64,000 nt of DNA from contig NZ_QIRF01000021.1 in the NCBI RefSeq assembly GCF_003332825.1, forward strand, positions 1-64,000. Reading direction: 5' to 3'. A model generated the notes under the pieces. It did not search any database, was not told the origin of the DNA, and saw only the letters and a program-made list of their open reading frames with translations. This document shows positions 33,833-41,839 of the stretch, piece by piece (position 1 is the stretch's first letter; each line of letters opens with the position of its first letter). Origin of the DNA: Dyella sp. C9 (GTDB lineage Bacteria; Pseudomonadota; Gammaproteobacteria; Xanthomonadales; Rhodanobacteraceae). Made by a program: the position numbers and the translations under genes.

Positions 33833-35479
33833 TCAGGTCGTCACGGGCTCGCGCACCAGGCGATCCTGCAGCAGGCCCGCACGCTCCAGCGGCAGGTAGG
33901 CCAGCGCCGCCAGGTGCGAATGCACGCGCTTGAGGTCGCGCAGGATGCGCAGATAGACGTCCGCACCGCCCGCATCGCGCCGCTCGCGCAGCGCCTTGAT
34001 GTGCCGCTCGGATGCCTCGTTCTCCAGCCGCCACAGCATTTCCTTGCGCGCCACCAGCTGCTGGGCCGCACGCAGGTCGCCGCGCAGGAACACGGTCAGG
34101 CCCAGTCGCAGGCTCTCCATCACCTGGGCATGCATGAGCGCCAGGTCCTGGATGTCCTCGGCGGAGAAGTCCTGGCCGTTCTGCACCTTCTTGGCGGCGA
34201 ACTCCATGAGGTTGTTGGCGGTGATGTCGCCGATGTGCTCGAGGTTGATCACGAAGGCCAGGATCTCCTGGCTGCGCTCGCCATCTTCCTCGTTCAAGGC
34301 TTCGCCGCCGAGGTCCGCCAGGTAATTGCGGATGGCCATGCCCAGGCGGTCCAGCCACTGGTCGGTCTGGCCAATGGCCTTGGCGCGGGAGCGGTCGTCC
34401 TTGCCGAACACCTCGACCAGGTCCTTGAGCATGCCCTCCACCATGTCGGCCATGCGCATGGATTCGCGTACCGCGTTGGCCAGCGCCACGTTGGCAGTGT
34501 CCAGCGCGCCTTCGTCCAGGTATTGCGGCACGCCCGGGTCGTTGGGCTTGGGCGGCTCGGGCAGCAGGCGCACCAGCAGGCGCGCCAGGCTCTGCACCGG
34601 CACGATGAAGATCACCGCCAGCGCCAGGTTGAACGCGGTATGGAAGTTCACCACGATGCGCGCCGGCGCGGCACCCAGCGGCACCAGCCAGTGCGCGATC
34701 AGCGGCAGCAGCGGCAGGCAGATCACACAGCCGAACGCACGCACCAGCAGGTTGCCCATCGGCAGGCGGCGGGCCACCGGCGTATGGGCTTCCATCAGCG
34801 CGGGAATGGTGCCGCCAAGGTTGGCGCCCAGCACCAGCGCCAGCGCGCCGGGCGCATCCACCACGCCGGCGTTGGCCAGCGACACGATCAACAGCACCAC
34901 GGCGACGCTGGAATGGCAGGCCCAGGTGAGCAGCGCCGCCACCAGCATGGCCATCACCGGCTCGCTGGCCAGGCTCTGCAGGATCGCGCGCAACACCTGC
35001 GCGTTCTCCACCGGCGCCATCGCGCCCACCAGCAGGTGCAACGCCAGCAGCATCAGGCCCAGGCCGATCGAGACGCGGCCCAGGTTCTCGTAGCTCACGT
35101 CGTCGGTGCGGCGGTGGATGACGAAGCCGATCAGGATCAACACCGGCGCCACGATGGAGATGTCGAAGGACATCACCTGCACGATCAGCGTGGTACCGAC
35201 GTTCGCGCCCAGCATCACGGCCAGCCCCGGCGCCAGGCCGAGGAAACCGCTGGCGGCGAACGAGGTGGCCATCAGCCCGGTGGCGGTGCTGCTCTGCAGG
35301 ATGGCGGTGACGCACACACCGAAGCCGAACGCGGCCGGCCGGTGCGCCAGGTAACGCCCCATCCAGCGGCGCAGCATGCTGCCGTAGCCACGCAGCACGC
35401 CGCTGGTGACCATGTGCGTGCCCCACAGCAGCAGGGCGACGTAACCGGCAATGTCGAGCAAAGCGAAGGTGCCTTTCAT
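33833..35479 (-). CDS. Na/Pi cotransporter family protein with PhoU-like tail
   Basis: Predicted 548 aa. Eight or so membrane helices contain the two inverted QSS-type motifs of NaPi-II transporters: LQSSTATGLMATS and the second-half CHSSVAVVLLI. LGANVGTT and LGANLGGTIPA repeats also show the duplicated architecture. From about residue 345 a cytoplasmic all-helical PhoU-like domain follows (VESMRMADMVEGMLKDL, INLEHIGDITANNLMEF). Bacterial members take up phosphate with sodium or act in phosphate efflux/regulation. GGAGG is 6-7 bases before ATG 35479. Same strand as mgtA, 174 bases downstream of it. Confidence 0.9.
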   Translation of the reverse strand: MKGTFALLDIAGYVALLLWGTHMVTSGVLRGYGSMLRRWMGRYLAHRPAAFGFGVCVTAILQSSTATGLMATSFAASGFLGLAPGLAVMLGANVGTTLIVQVMSFDISIVAPVLILIGFVIHRRTDDVSYENLGRVSIGLGLMLLALHLLVGAMAPVENAQVLRAILQSLASEPVMAMLVAALLTWACHSSVAVVLLIVSLANAGVVDAPGALALVLGANLGGTIPALMEAHTPVARRLPMGNLLVRAFGCVICLPLLPLIAHWLVPLGAAPARIVVNFHTAFNLALAVIFIVPVQSLARLLVRLLPEPPKPNDPGVPQYLDEGALDTANVALANAVRESMRMADMVEGMLKDLVEVFGKDDRSRAKAIGQTDQWLDRLGMAIRNYLADLGGEALNEEDGERSQEILAFVINLEHIGDITANNLMEFAAKKVQNGQDFSAEDIQDLALMHAQVMESLRLGLTVFLRGDLRAAQQLVARKEMLWRLENEASERHIKALRERRDAGGADVYLRILRDLKRVHSHLAALAYLPLERAGLLQDRLVREPVTT

Positions 35480-35653
35480 GGCTCAACCTCCTTCAGCAGA
35501 TCCGGACGATGCGAGCGTCCGCGTCCTCCCTTGCGGGAGTCCGTCGTGAAACCATGGCACCCGCGGGGTGCCTACCCAGTCCAATGATGCCCTCTCGGGG
35601 GCCGCTCCGGCGCTCCTGCGGGGCGCCATCGTCCGCTCCTGGGTGGCCGCCGC

Positions 35654-38323
35654 TTACAGCCAGCGCCCGTAACGACGGATATAGACCAGCTTCATCAACT
35701 GCGTGAGCACGCAGTAGGTCAGCACGGTCACCACCAGCCAGCCGAAGTACACGCCCGGCATCGGCACCATGCCGATCTTGGCGCCCAGGCCGGTATACGG
35801 CACCAGCATGCCGATGATGATGATCGCCGTGGTCAGCGCCAGCACCGGTGCCGAGGCAATGCTCTGCAGGAACGGGATCTTGCGCGTGCGGATCATGTGC
35901 ACGATCAGGGTCTGCGTGAGCAGGCTCTCGATGAACCAGCCGGACTGGAAGAACGACTGGTGATCCGGCGAGTTCGCGCCGAACACGTACCACAGCAGCA
36001 GGAAGGTGGTGACGTCGAAGATCGAGCTGACCGGTCCGATCCACACCATGAAACGGCCGATGTCGCTGGCGTCCCACTTGCGCGGCCTGCGCAGGTACTC
36101 GTCGTCCATGCGGTCGAACGGGATCGACAGCTGCGAGATGTCGTACAGCAGGTTCAGCACCAGGATCTGCAGCGGCAGCATCGGCAGGAACGGCAGGAAC
36201 GCGCTCGCGATCAGCACCGAGAACATGTTGCCGAAGTTGGAGCTGGCGGTCATCTTGATGTACTTGATGATGTTGCCGAAGGTGATGCGGCCTTCGATCA
36301 CGCCCTCTTCCAGCACCATCAGGTTCTTTTCGAGCAGGATGATGTCCGCCGACTCCTTGGCGATGTCGGTGGCGGTATCCACCGAGATGCCCACGTCGGC
36401 CTCGCGCAGCGCCGGCGCGTCGTTGATGCCGTCGCCGAGGAAGCCCACGGTGTGGCCCTGGCGCTGCAGCGATTTCACCACGCGCGCCTTCTGCAGCGGC
36501 GACATCTTGGCGAACACGGTGGTGCGCTTGACCAGCGCATCCAGCTCCTCGTCGTTGAGCGGCTCGATGTGCTTGCCCTGCGCCGAGTGCTCCACGTCCA
36601 GGCCCACCTCGCGGCAGATCTTGCGCGTCACCGCCTCGTTGTCGCCGGTGATCACCTTCACTTCCACGCCGTGGTGATGCAGCGCGGCGATGGCGGTGGC
36701 GGCGCTGTCCTTCGGCGGATCGAGGAAGGCCAGGCAGCCCACTGCGATCAGGTTGCTCTCGTCGGCCACGCCATAGGCACGGCCCGCCGGCGGCTGGCGC
36801 TTGATCGCCACCACCAGCACGCGCAGGCCGTCCTCGTTGAGGCCACGCGTCATCGCCTTGATGTCCGCGCGCATCTCGTCGGTCATCGGCAGGATCTCGT
36901 CGCCGGCCTGCGCGTAGGCGCAGATCGACAGCATCTCCTCCACCGCGCCCTTGCACACCAGCAGCTCGTTGCCGTCGCCGTTGCCCAGCACCACCGACAT
37001 GCGGCGGCGCTGGAAGTCGAACGGAATCTCGTCGACGATGCGGTAGTGCTGCGCCACCTCTTCCAGGTCGCGGTGGGTCAGCACCGCCTTGTCCATCAGG
37101 TTCTTCAGGCCGGTCTGGAAGCGGCTGTTGAGGTAGCCGTATTCCAGCGCCTCGTCCGACTCCTCGCCGTACAAGTCGAGGTGGCGCTCCAACACGATCT
37201 TGTCCAGCGTCAGCGTGCCGGTCTTGTCCGTGCACAGCACGTCCATGGCACCGAAGTTCTGGATCGCGTTGAGGCGCTTGACCACCACCTTGCGCTTGGA
37301 CATCGCGATGGCGCCCTTGGCAAGGTTCGCCGTCACGATCAGCGGCAGCATTTCCGGGGTCAGGCCCACCGCGACCGACAGCGCGAACAGGAATGCCTGC
37401 AGCCAGTCGTGCTTGTCCAGGCCGTTGATCAGGAAAACGATCGGCACCATCACCGCCATGAAGCGGATCAGCAGCCAGCTGACGCTGTTGACGCCCTTGT
37501 CGAAGCTGGTCTGCACGCGCTGGCCAACGATGGTGCGCGCCAGCGAGCCCAGGTAGGTGCGCGGGCCGGTCGCTACCACCACCGCCGTGGCACTGCCGCT
37601 CACCACGTTGGTGCCCATGTAGCAGACGGTGGGCAGGTCCAGCGGGTTGTCGCCGTGCGCGCCGCCTTCCAGCTCATCGTCGCGATGGCTGTGCGCGGGC
37701 GCGGACTTCTCCACCGGCAGCGATTCGCCGGTGAGGATGGCCTGGCTGATGAACAGGTCCTTGGCCGAAACCAGGCGCAGGTCGGCGGGCACCATGTCGC
37801 CCGCGGCCAGGTGCACGATGTCGCCGGCCACCAGTTCGCCCACCGGCACTTCGATGCGCTCGCTGTGGCCATCGGAGGCGCGACGCGTCACCGTGGCGGT
37901 GTTGCGCACCATCGCCTTGAGCTTCTCGGCCGCCTTGGACGAGCGGTACTCCTGGGTGAAGCTGAGTACCACGCTGATGCCCACCATCACCGCGATGATC
38001 ACCGGGCCGGTGACATCGCTGGCATCGGTGAACAGCTGCACCGCCGCCAGCACCAGCAGCACGATGATGAACGGGTTCTTGAACGCCTTGAGCAGCTGCA
38101 GCGACCAGTGCGGCGGCTTCTCGTGCGACACCTCGTTGAGACCATCGCGATCCAGGCGCTCGCCGATCTGCTCCTCGTTGAGACCGGCCGCGCTGGTATC
38201 CAGCGCCGCGTACAGCGCCTCGTTGTGGCGGAACGCCTCCTGCGCGACGGCGACGCGCACCGGGGCGGCGGCGCTCTTGCCGGCCGTCTTGCCGGTGACG
38301 GTCTGGGTGGAGTGCTTCAGCAT
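35654..38323 (-). CDS. mgtA: Mg2+-importing P-type ATPase
   Basis: Predicted 889-aa P3B-type ATPase of the inner membrane, importing Mg2+ at low external supply. Motifs: LTGES actuator loop (197-201), the membrane motif LTPEMLPLIV (321-330) typical of MgtA/MgtB, the phosphorylation site DKTGT (366-370), then MSVVLGNGD and the C-terminal hinge GDGINDAPALREADVGIS. Cation-binding helices at the C-terminus include an RTRKIPF loop. ATG 38323 with GGAAG upstream is preferred over the frame start 9 codons earlier. The gene lies at the end of a roughly 630-nt leader with several regulatory-looking elements (see 38491-38998). Regulation by Mg2+ is inferred from the family. Confidence 0.95.
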   Translation of the reverse strand: MLKHSTQTVTGKTAGKSAAAPVRVAVAQEAFRHNEALYAALDTSAAGLNEEQIGERLDRDGLNEVSHEKPPHWSLQLLKAFKNPFIIVLLVLAAVQLFTDASDVTGPVIIAVMVGISVVLSFTQEYRSSKAAEKLKAMVRNTATVTRRASDGHSERIEVPVGELVAGDIVHLAAGDMVPADLRLVSAKDLFISQAILTGESLPVEKSAPAHSHRDDELEGGAHGDNPLDLPTVCYMGTNVVSGSATAVVVATGPRTYLGSLARTIVGQRVQTSFDKGVNSVSWLLIRFMAVMVPIVFLINGLDKHDWLQAFLFALSVAVGLTPEMLPLIVTANLAKGAIAMSKRKVVVKRLNAIQNFGAMDVLCTDKTGTLTLDKIVLERHLDLYGEESDEALEYGYLNSRFQTGLKNLMDKAVLTHRDLEEVAQHYRIVDEIPFDFQRRRMSVVLGNGDGNELLVCKGAVEEMLSICAYAQAGDEILPMTDEMRADIKAMTRGLNEDGLRVLVVAIKRQPPAGRAYGVADESNLIAVGCLAFLDPPKDSAATAIAALHHHGVEVKVITGDNEAVTRKICREVGLDVEHSAQGKHIEPLNDEELDALVKRTTVFAKMSPLQKARVVKSLQRQGHTVGFLGDGINDAPALREADVGISVDTATDIAKESADIILLEKNLMVLEEGVIEGRITFGNIIKYIKMTASSNFGNMFSVLIASAFLPFLPMLPLQILVLNLLYDISQLSIPFDRMDDEYLRRPRKWDASDIGRFMVWIGPVSSIFDVTTFLLLWYVFGANSPDHQSFFQSGWFIESLLTQTLIVHMIRTRKIPFLQSIASAPVLALTTAIIIIGMLVPYTGLGAKIGMVPMPGVYFGWLVVTVLTYCVLTQLMKLVYIRRYGRWL

Positions 38324-38490
38324 GACTCGCTTCCGTGAAATCGGTGACATCTGGGGCGGACCAGCGAGCCGGGCGGGATCATCCCGCGCGTGACGCCAAG
38401 ACCTGCTTTACGGACTTCGTCGCAATCGAACCCACGGGACTGGCGGAGGCCAGCCCTTGCGGGGGAGTTCGTGGCGCGACAAGGCCTTCA

Positions 38491-38727
38491 TCAGTGACTG
38501 GATACCAGCTGCAGATGACGATGAGCTTGCGGAGCGACGTGATCGTGCCAGTGCGCGACCGGACGACCGGCATCGGCATGCCAATGCATGTCGAGCACGA
38601 CCGGGGCCTGCACTTCGTTCAGGGGAGCGGGGACGGTGATCGTCCACGAACGGCGGGAATCGGCACGGCGGGCACGCAGCGGCTGGACTGCGGTGCGCAG
38701 ACGGAAAAAATCGCGAAGGAGCTTCAT
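38491..38727 (-). CDS. Small His-rich ORF in the mgtA leader
   Basis: Predicted 78 aa, no family recognised. It has a near-ideal ribosome site GAGGAG...GGG in front of ATG 38727. The N-terminal half is basic (MKLLRDFFRLRTAVQPLRARR), and the C-terminal half is crowded with His and Trp (DMHWHADAG, AHWHDHVAP, AHRHLQLVSSH), about nine His in the last 33 residues. That could bind divalent metal (inference). It is on the mgtA strand, ending 167 bases before mgtA, and its Shine-Dalgarno can be masked by a hairpin. Whether the peptide or only its translation matters is unknown. A chance ORF cannot be fully excluded. Confidence 0.55.
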   Translation of the reverse strand: MKLLRDFFRLRTAVQPLRARRADSRRSWTITVPAPLNEVQAPVVLDMHWHADAGRPVAHWHDHVAPQAHRHLQLVSSH

Positions 38728-38775
38728 GGCCCTTTCTCCTCGTTAACGGCGCTGAGGCGCCATCAGAGGAGGGCC
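38728..38775 (-). promoter_or_regulatory. Hairpin that sequesters the Shine-Dalgarno of the 78-codon ORF
   Basis: On the minus-strand RNA, GGCCCUCCUC (from 38775-38766) can pair with the SD segment GAGGAGAAAGGGCC (38741-38728) with one internal bulge. The loop contains a second hairpin GGCGC-CUCA-GCGCC (38761-38748). Pairing would block ribosome access to ATG 38727. Confidence 0.55.
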
Positions 38776-38781
38776 GGACTT

Positions 38782-38889
38782 CCCTAGTCGAGGAAAGCGC
38801 CAGCCGACCGCAGGCGGTCGCCGCAGCAGATCAGCTTGTTATGCAATGCCGGCACCCGATGCTCGCGGATGTCGACGTTGCGACTAGGG
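38782..38889 (-). promoter_or_regulatory. Long-range 9-bp stem in the mgtA leader RNA
   Basis: CCCTAGTCG at 38782-38790 is the exact reverse complement of CGACTAGGG at 38881-38889. They enclose 90 bases that contain a further GACCGC/GCGGTC hairpin (38806-38819). The layout resembles the closing stem of a structured leader RNA. One arm includes the TAG stop codon of the 18-codon ORF. Confidence 0.5.
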
Positions 38890-38940
38890 TAAACGTCCAT
38901 ATGCCTTGGGTTGATAGGACAGAGGCCACTGACGACGCAT
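38884..38940 (-). CDS. Candidate 18-codon leader peptide ahead of mgtA
   Basis: ATG 38940 to TAG 38884-38886 encodes 18 residues (MRRQWPLSYQPKAYGRLP). Three are proline, including the last codon before the stop. It starts only about 13 nt after the predicted transcription start and lacks a strong Shine-Dalgarno. Its stop lies in the 5' arm of the 38782/38881 stem, so a ribosome finishing or stalling there would alter folding. MgtL of Salmonella is a similarly short, Pro-containing mgtA leader peptide; the sequences are not alike, so the parallel is by layout only. Confidence 0.4.
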   Translation of the reverse strand: MRRQWPLSYQPKAYGRLP

Positions 38941-38959
38941 CGCGCCGGGTGGCGCGCGT

Positions 38960-38998
38960 ATTGTCTTGTTGCGCTGCGCAAGTGTCAACCCGGTGACA
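38960..38998 (-). promoter_or_regulatory. mgtA-side promoter with overlapping inverted repeat
   Basis: On the minus strand TTGACA (38983-38988, perfect -35) and GACAAT (38960-38965) are spaced by 17 bases. An inverted repeat TGTCA-N6-TGACA (38983-38998) covers the -35 box and could be an operator. The transcript would start near 38953. Confidence 0.7.
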
Positions 38999-39124
38999 GC
39001 GCGTTCGGTGACGAAAGTTGCTGCGCGAAAAATGGCCGGACGCCAGCAGCGCGCGGTCGAACACGCGTGCAACGCATACCCCCTGCTGCCCTCATGATGT
39101 CGTCGCTCAGTGCTTCGCGGCCAT

Positions 39125-39157
39125 TTGTCTATTGATTTTCATCGCAATATATTGCGA
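39125..39157 (+). promoter_or_regulatory. Promoter and palindromic operator of TonB receptor 2
   Basis: TTGTCT (39125-39130) and TATATT (39148-39153) are 17 bases apart. A perfect 16-bp palindrome TCGCAATATATTGCGA (39142-39157) covers the -10 box, which is the geometry of a repressor site. It is an AT-rich island in GC-rich DNA about 100 bases before the receptor ATG. The rest of the 38728-39253 gap is described under the mgtA leader entries. Confidence 0.65.
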
Positions 39158-39253
39158 CATTCACACCCCCTTCACTGCCAGCCAGCGAGACCACCCCGGT
39201 CTCCCGCCAGCGTCGCGGCCTTTTCCGGCCGCCTTTCGCTCAACGGAGATTTC

Positions 39254-41812
39254 ATGAGTCGCACCCACGCATGGCTGGCGCTGATCGCGCTTTCGCTCGG
39301 CACCGCCACCCAGGCGACACCCGCCGCCGGAGGCGCCCCGCAGGAGGCCTCCGACGATGAACCGGACGCCGAAACCAGGAAAAGCTCACCACACGCCACC
39401 CTGCCCACCATCAAGGTCGTGGGCTACCGGCTGTTTCCCTACCAGGAGGGCATGGTGATGGACCAGTCGCACATCGACGACCAGGTCAAGGGCAATGGCG
39501 ACATCGGCACCCTGCTGCGCCTCAACCCCAGCGTGCAGTTCAACGACACGGCGGTCACCTCGCGCAATATGGGCGAGATCCGCCCGGCCGAGATCAGCAT
39601 CAACGGCGGGCTCTATTACCAGAACGCCTTCCTGCTCGACGGCGCCAACTTCAGCAACGACCTGGACCCGAACAGCAATAACCCCAACCACATCAGCAAC
39701 CCGCCCAGCCACACCCAGGGCATCGCGCTGGACACCAGCCTGATCGGTAGCCTCACCGTATACGACAGCAACGTCCCGGCCAGTTACGGCGGTTTCAACG
39801 GCGGCGTGGTGGAAGCGGAAAGCCGCAAGGCGCGCGAGCGGCTGTCGGGCAAAGTGTCCTATCGCATGGCGCGCTCGGCGTGGAACGAGGTTCATGTCGC
39901 CGATGCCGACCGCACGGCGTTCGAGCAGTCATCCACGCTGACCGACCAGCCGCGCTACGACAAATACCAGGCGAATCTGACGCTGGAAGGACGCACCGCG
40001 AACGGCATCGGCCTGATCGGCAACATCGTCCGCACCCGTTCGGTCATCCCCCTGCGCGGCTATAGCGCGGGCAATGTTTCCGAGCACGACGCCAACCGCA
40101 AGGAGACCACCCGCCAGAACACCGCCGCCAGCCTCCGCGCCGACTGGAGCAACAACGACGGCGTATCGCTCGGGGCCAGCTTCACCTGGGCACCCACCGA
40201 CGAGCGCTATTTCATCCAGAACGCCAAGGACTCCTGGTTCGACCTCAAGCAGGGTGGCCCGGTCGCGAGCCTGCGCGCCAGCTTTGAACGTGGCGCCTGG
40301 AGCTTCCGCAACACGCTCAGCTACAGCGACCTGGACAGCTCACGCCACAGCGACACGGACTATTGGTACAGCTGGCGCTACTCGGAGGCCAAGAACTCCG
40401 GCGTGGGGCCCAACAGTCTCAGCACGGAGGGCAACTGGGGCAGCGTGGACCAGAGCAACCGCAACATCGGCTACAAGCTGCTGGTCGACCGCGAGGCCCT
40501 CATGCTGGGCGGCACCGAGCATCTCGTGCAATTCGGTGTCGAGCTCGCCGACCGCAAGGCCAGCTACCAGCGCAGGCAGGACCACTATGCCTACATCACG
40601 CCGATGGCCACCGATACGTGTACGGCGGCCAATGGAATCACCGACAGCGTGGCCTGCTCGATGTCTCCCGTGCCGTATTTCAAGGGACGTGGCCAGTATC
40701 TTTCGCGGCTCACCACGTATCGCGCGGGCTCCTTCGGCGCGCACTCGCGCGAATGGGCACTGTTCGCCCAGGACGACATCCGCATCGCCCGCTGGAGCTT
40801 CCGACCCGGCCTGCGCATGGACCACGACAGCCTGAGCGGAAAGACCACCACATCGCCGCGCTTTGCCGTCTCGTGGGACTTGTTCGGCGACCGCAACTCC
40901 CTGCTCACCGGTGGCGCCAACCGCTACTACGGCCGCAACCTGTTCGCCTACAAACTGCGCGAGGGGCGCGAGACCCTGGAGTCGGTGCAGACGCGTGGCT
41001 CCAGCCTGGTCTGGGGCAAGCCCACGCAAAGCCGCAGCGGCACGCGCTTCAGCGAACTGTCCGTGCCCTACAGCGACGAACTGGACCTGGGCTTCAACCA
41101 GCGCTGGCGCAACCTGGACATCAACCTCAAGGCGGTCCATCGCGACGACCACGACGAGATCATGCGCTGGCGCGTACCCAGCAAGGACACCAGCGGCTAC
41201 TACGACACCAATGTCTACGAATACCGCAACGTTGGCCGCGCCAGCAGTGACACCTATACCTTGAGCGTCGGCCAGCTCTCGCCGTGGTCGTGGGGCCCGA
41301 CGCGCACCAGCCTGCAACTGGCGCTCGACTATACCGATACGCGTCGCTCGTACACCGGGGCCGGCACCGCAGCGGACTACGACAATATCTACAACGAGAG
41401 CGCCTACAACTCGCAGGTCCGCTACGAAGGCAAGCTGATCCACTACTACGAGCTTCCGGCCAACAACTTCAACCGGCCCTGGACTGCGCGCCTGGCCACC
41501 CAGACGCACATCGACACCCTGGGCCTGCTGTGGAGCAATTTCCTCCGCTACCGCGCCGGCTACCGCAGCATGGCCGTCACCGGCACCGAGATCATCGGTG
41601 ACGAGACCATCGACGTGATGAGCAACGTGCACTGGCCGCGCAGCTGGACGCTGGACAGTGCCGTCGAATACACGCTCAAGCTTGCCGGTACGCAGGAGGC
41701 CTACATCCGCCTGGAAGCGATGAACCTCACCAATCGGGCCAATCTCGTCAATGGCGGCACGGTCTACGAACCGGGGCGCAGCTATTGGCTCGAGGCCGGA
41801 TATCGCTTCTGA
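39254..41812 (+). CDS. TonB-dependent outer-membrane receptor 2
   Basis: Predicted 852 aa. Signal peptide of about 22 residues, then an acidic spacer, plug (TIKVVGYRLFPYQEG..., LLRLNPSVQFNDTAVTSRNMGEIRPAEISINGGLYYQNAFLLDGANFSND) and a long barrel ending ...YWLEAGYRF with terminal Phe. GGAGAT lies 5-6 bases before the ATG. The plug has an unusual Asn/Asp-rich loop (DLDPNSNNPNHISNPPSH), a possible ligand contact. It is followed after 27 bases by a MauG-like di-haem cytochrome, implying co-transcription and joint function. Divergent from mgtA. The ligand is not known; a metal or metal chelate is suggested only by context. Confidence 0.92.
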   Translation: MSRTHAWLALIALSLGTATQATPAAGGAPQEASDDEPDAETRKSSPHATLPTIKVVGYRLFPYQEGMVMDQSHIDDQVKGNGDIGTLLRLNPSVQFNDTAVTSRNMGEIRPAEISINGGLYYQNAFLLDGANFSNDLDPNSNNPNHISNPPSHTQGIALDTSLIGSLTVYDSNVPASYGGFNGGVVEAESRKARERLSGKVSYRMARSAWNEVHVADADRTAFEQSSTLTDQPRYDKYQANLTLEGRTANGIGLIGNIVRTRSVIPLRGYSAGNVSEHDANRKETTRQNTAASLRADWSNNDGVSLGASFTWAPTDERYFIQNAKDSWFDLKQGGPVASLRASFERGAWSFRNTLSYSDLDSSRHSDTDYWYSWRYSEAKNSGVGPNSLSTEGNWGSVDQSNRNIGYKLLVDREALMLGGTEHLVQFGVELADRKASYQRRQDHYAYITPMATDTCTAANGITDSVACSMSPVPYFKGRGQYLSRLTTYRAGSFGAHSREWALFAQDDIRIARWSFRPGLRMDHDSLSGKTTTSPRFAVSWDLFGDRNSLLTGGANRYYGRNLFAYKLREGRETLESVQTRGSSLVWGKPTQSRSGTRFSELSVPYSDELDLGFNQRWRNLDINLKAVHRDDHDEIMRWRVPSKDTSGYYDTNVYEYRNVGRASSDTYTLSVGQLSPWSWGPTRTSLQLALDYTDTRRSYTGAGTAADYDNIYNESAYNSQVRYEGKLIHYYELPANNFNRPWTARLATQTHIDTLGLLWSNFLRYRAGYRSMAVTGTEIIGDETIDVMSNVHWPRSWTLDSAVEYTLKLAGTQEAYIRLEAMNLTNRANLVNGGTVYEPGRSYWLEAGYRF

Positions 41813-41839
41813 GCTCCACCACCTGCGAGGGATCCCGCC

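Noticed and set aside
35897..38338. 813-codon plus-strand frame opposite mgtA
   Set aside because: Same reason: antisense shadow of a strongly conserved P-type ATPase, with no start context or motifs.
38335..38787. 150-codon plus-strand frame in the mgtA leader
   Set aside because: It overlaps the leader on the opposite strand, has no ribosome site and reads as low-complexity. The minus-strand 78-codon ORF has the better start signal.
38728..38953. M-box or yybP-ykoY-type riboswitch in the mgtA leader
   Set aside because: I looked for the conserved cores of both and found neither. A structured leader is supported by stems only, so no known riboswitch class is claimed.
39142..39157. Fur box at the receptor promoter
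   Set aside because: The palindrome TCGCAATATATTGCGA does not match the GATAAT repeat pattern of Fur sites; it is listed only as an unassigned operator-like site.
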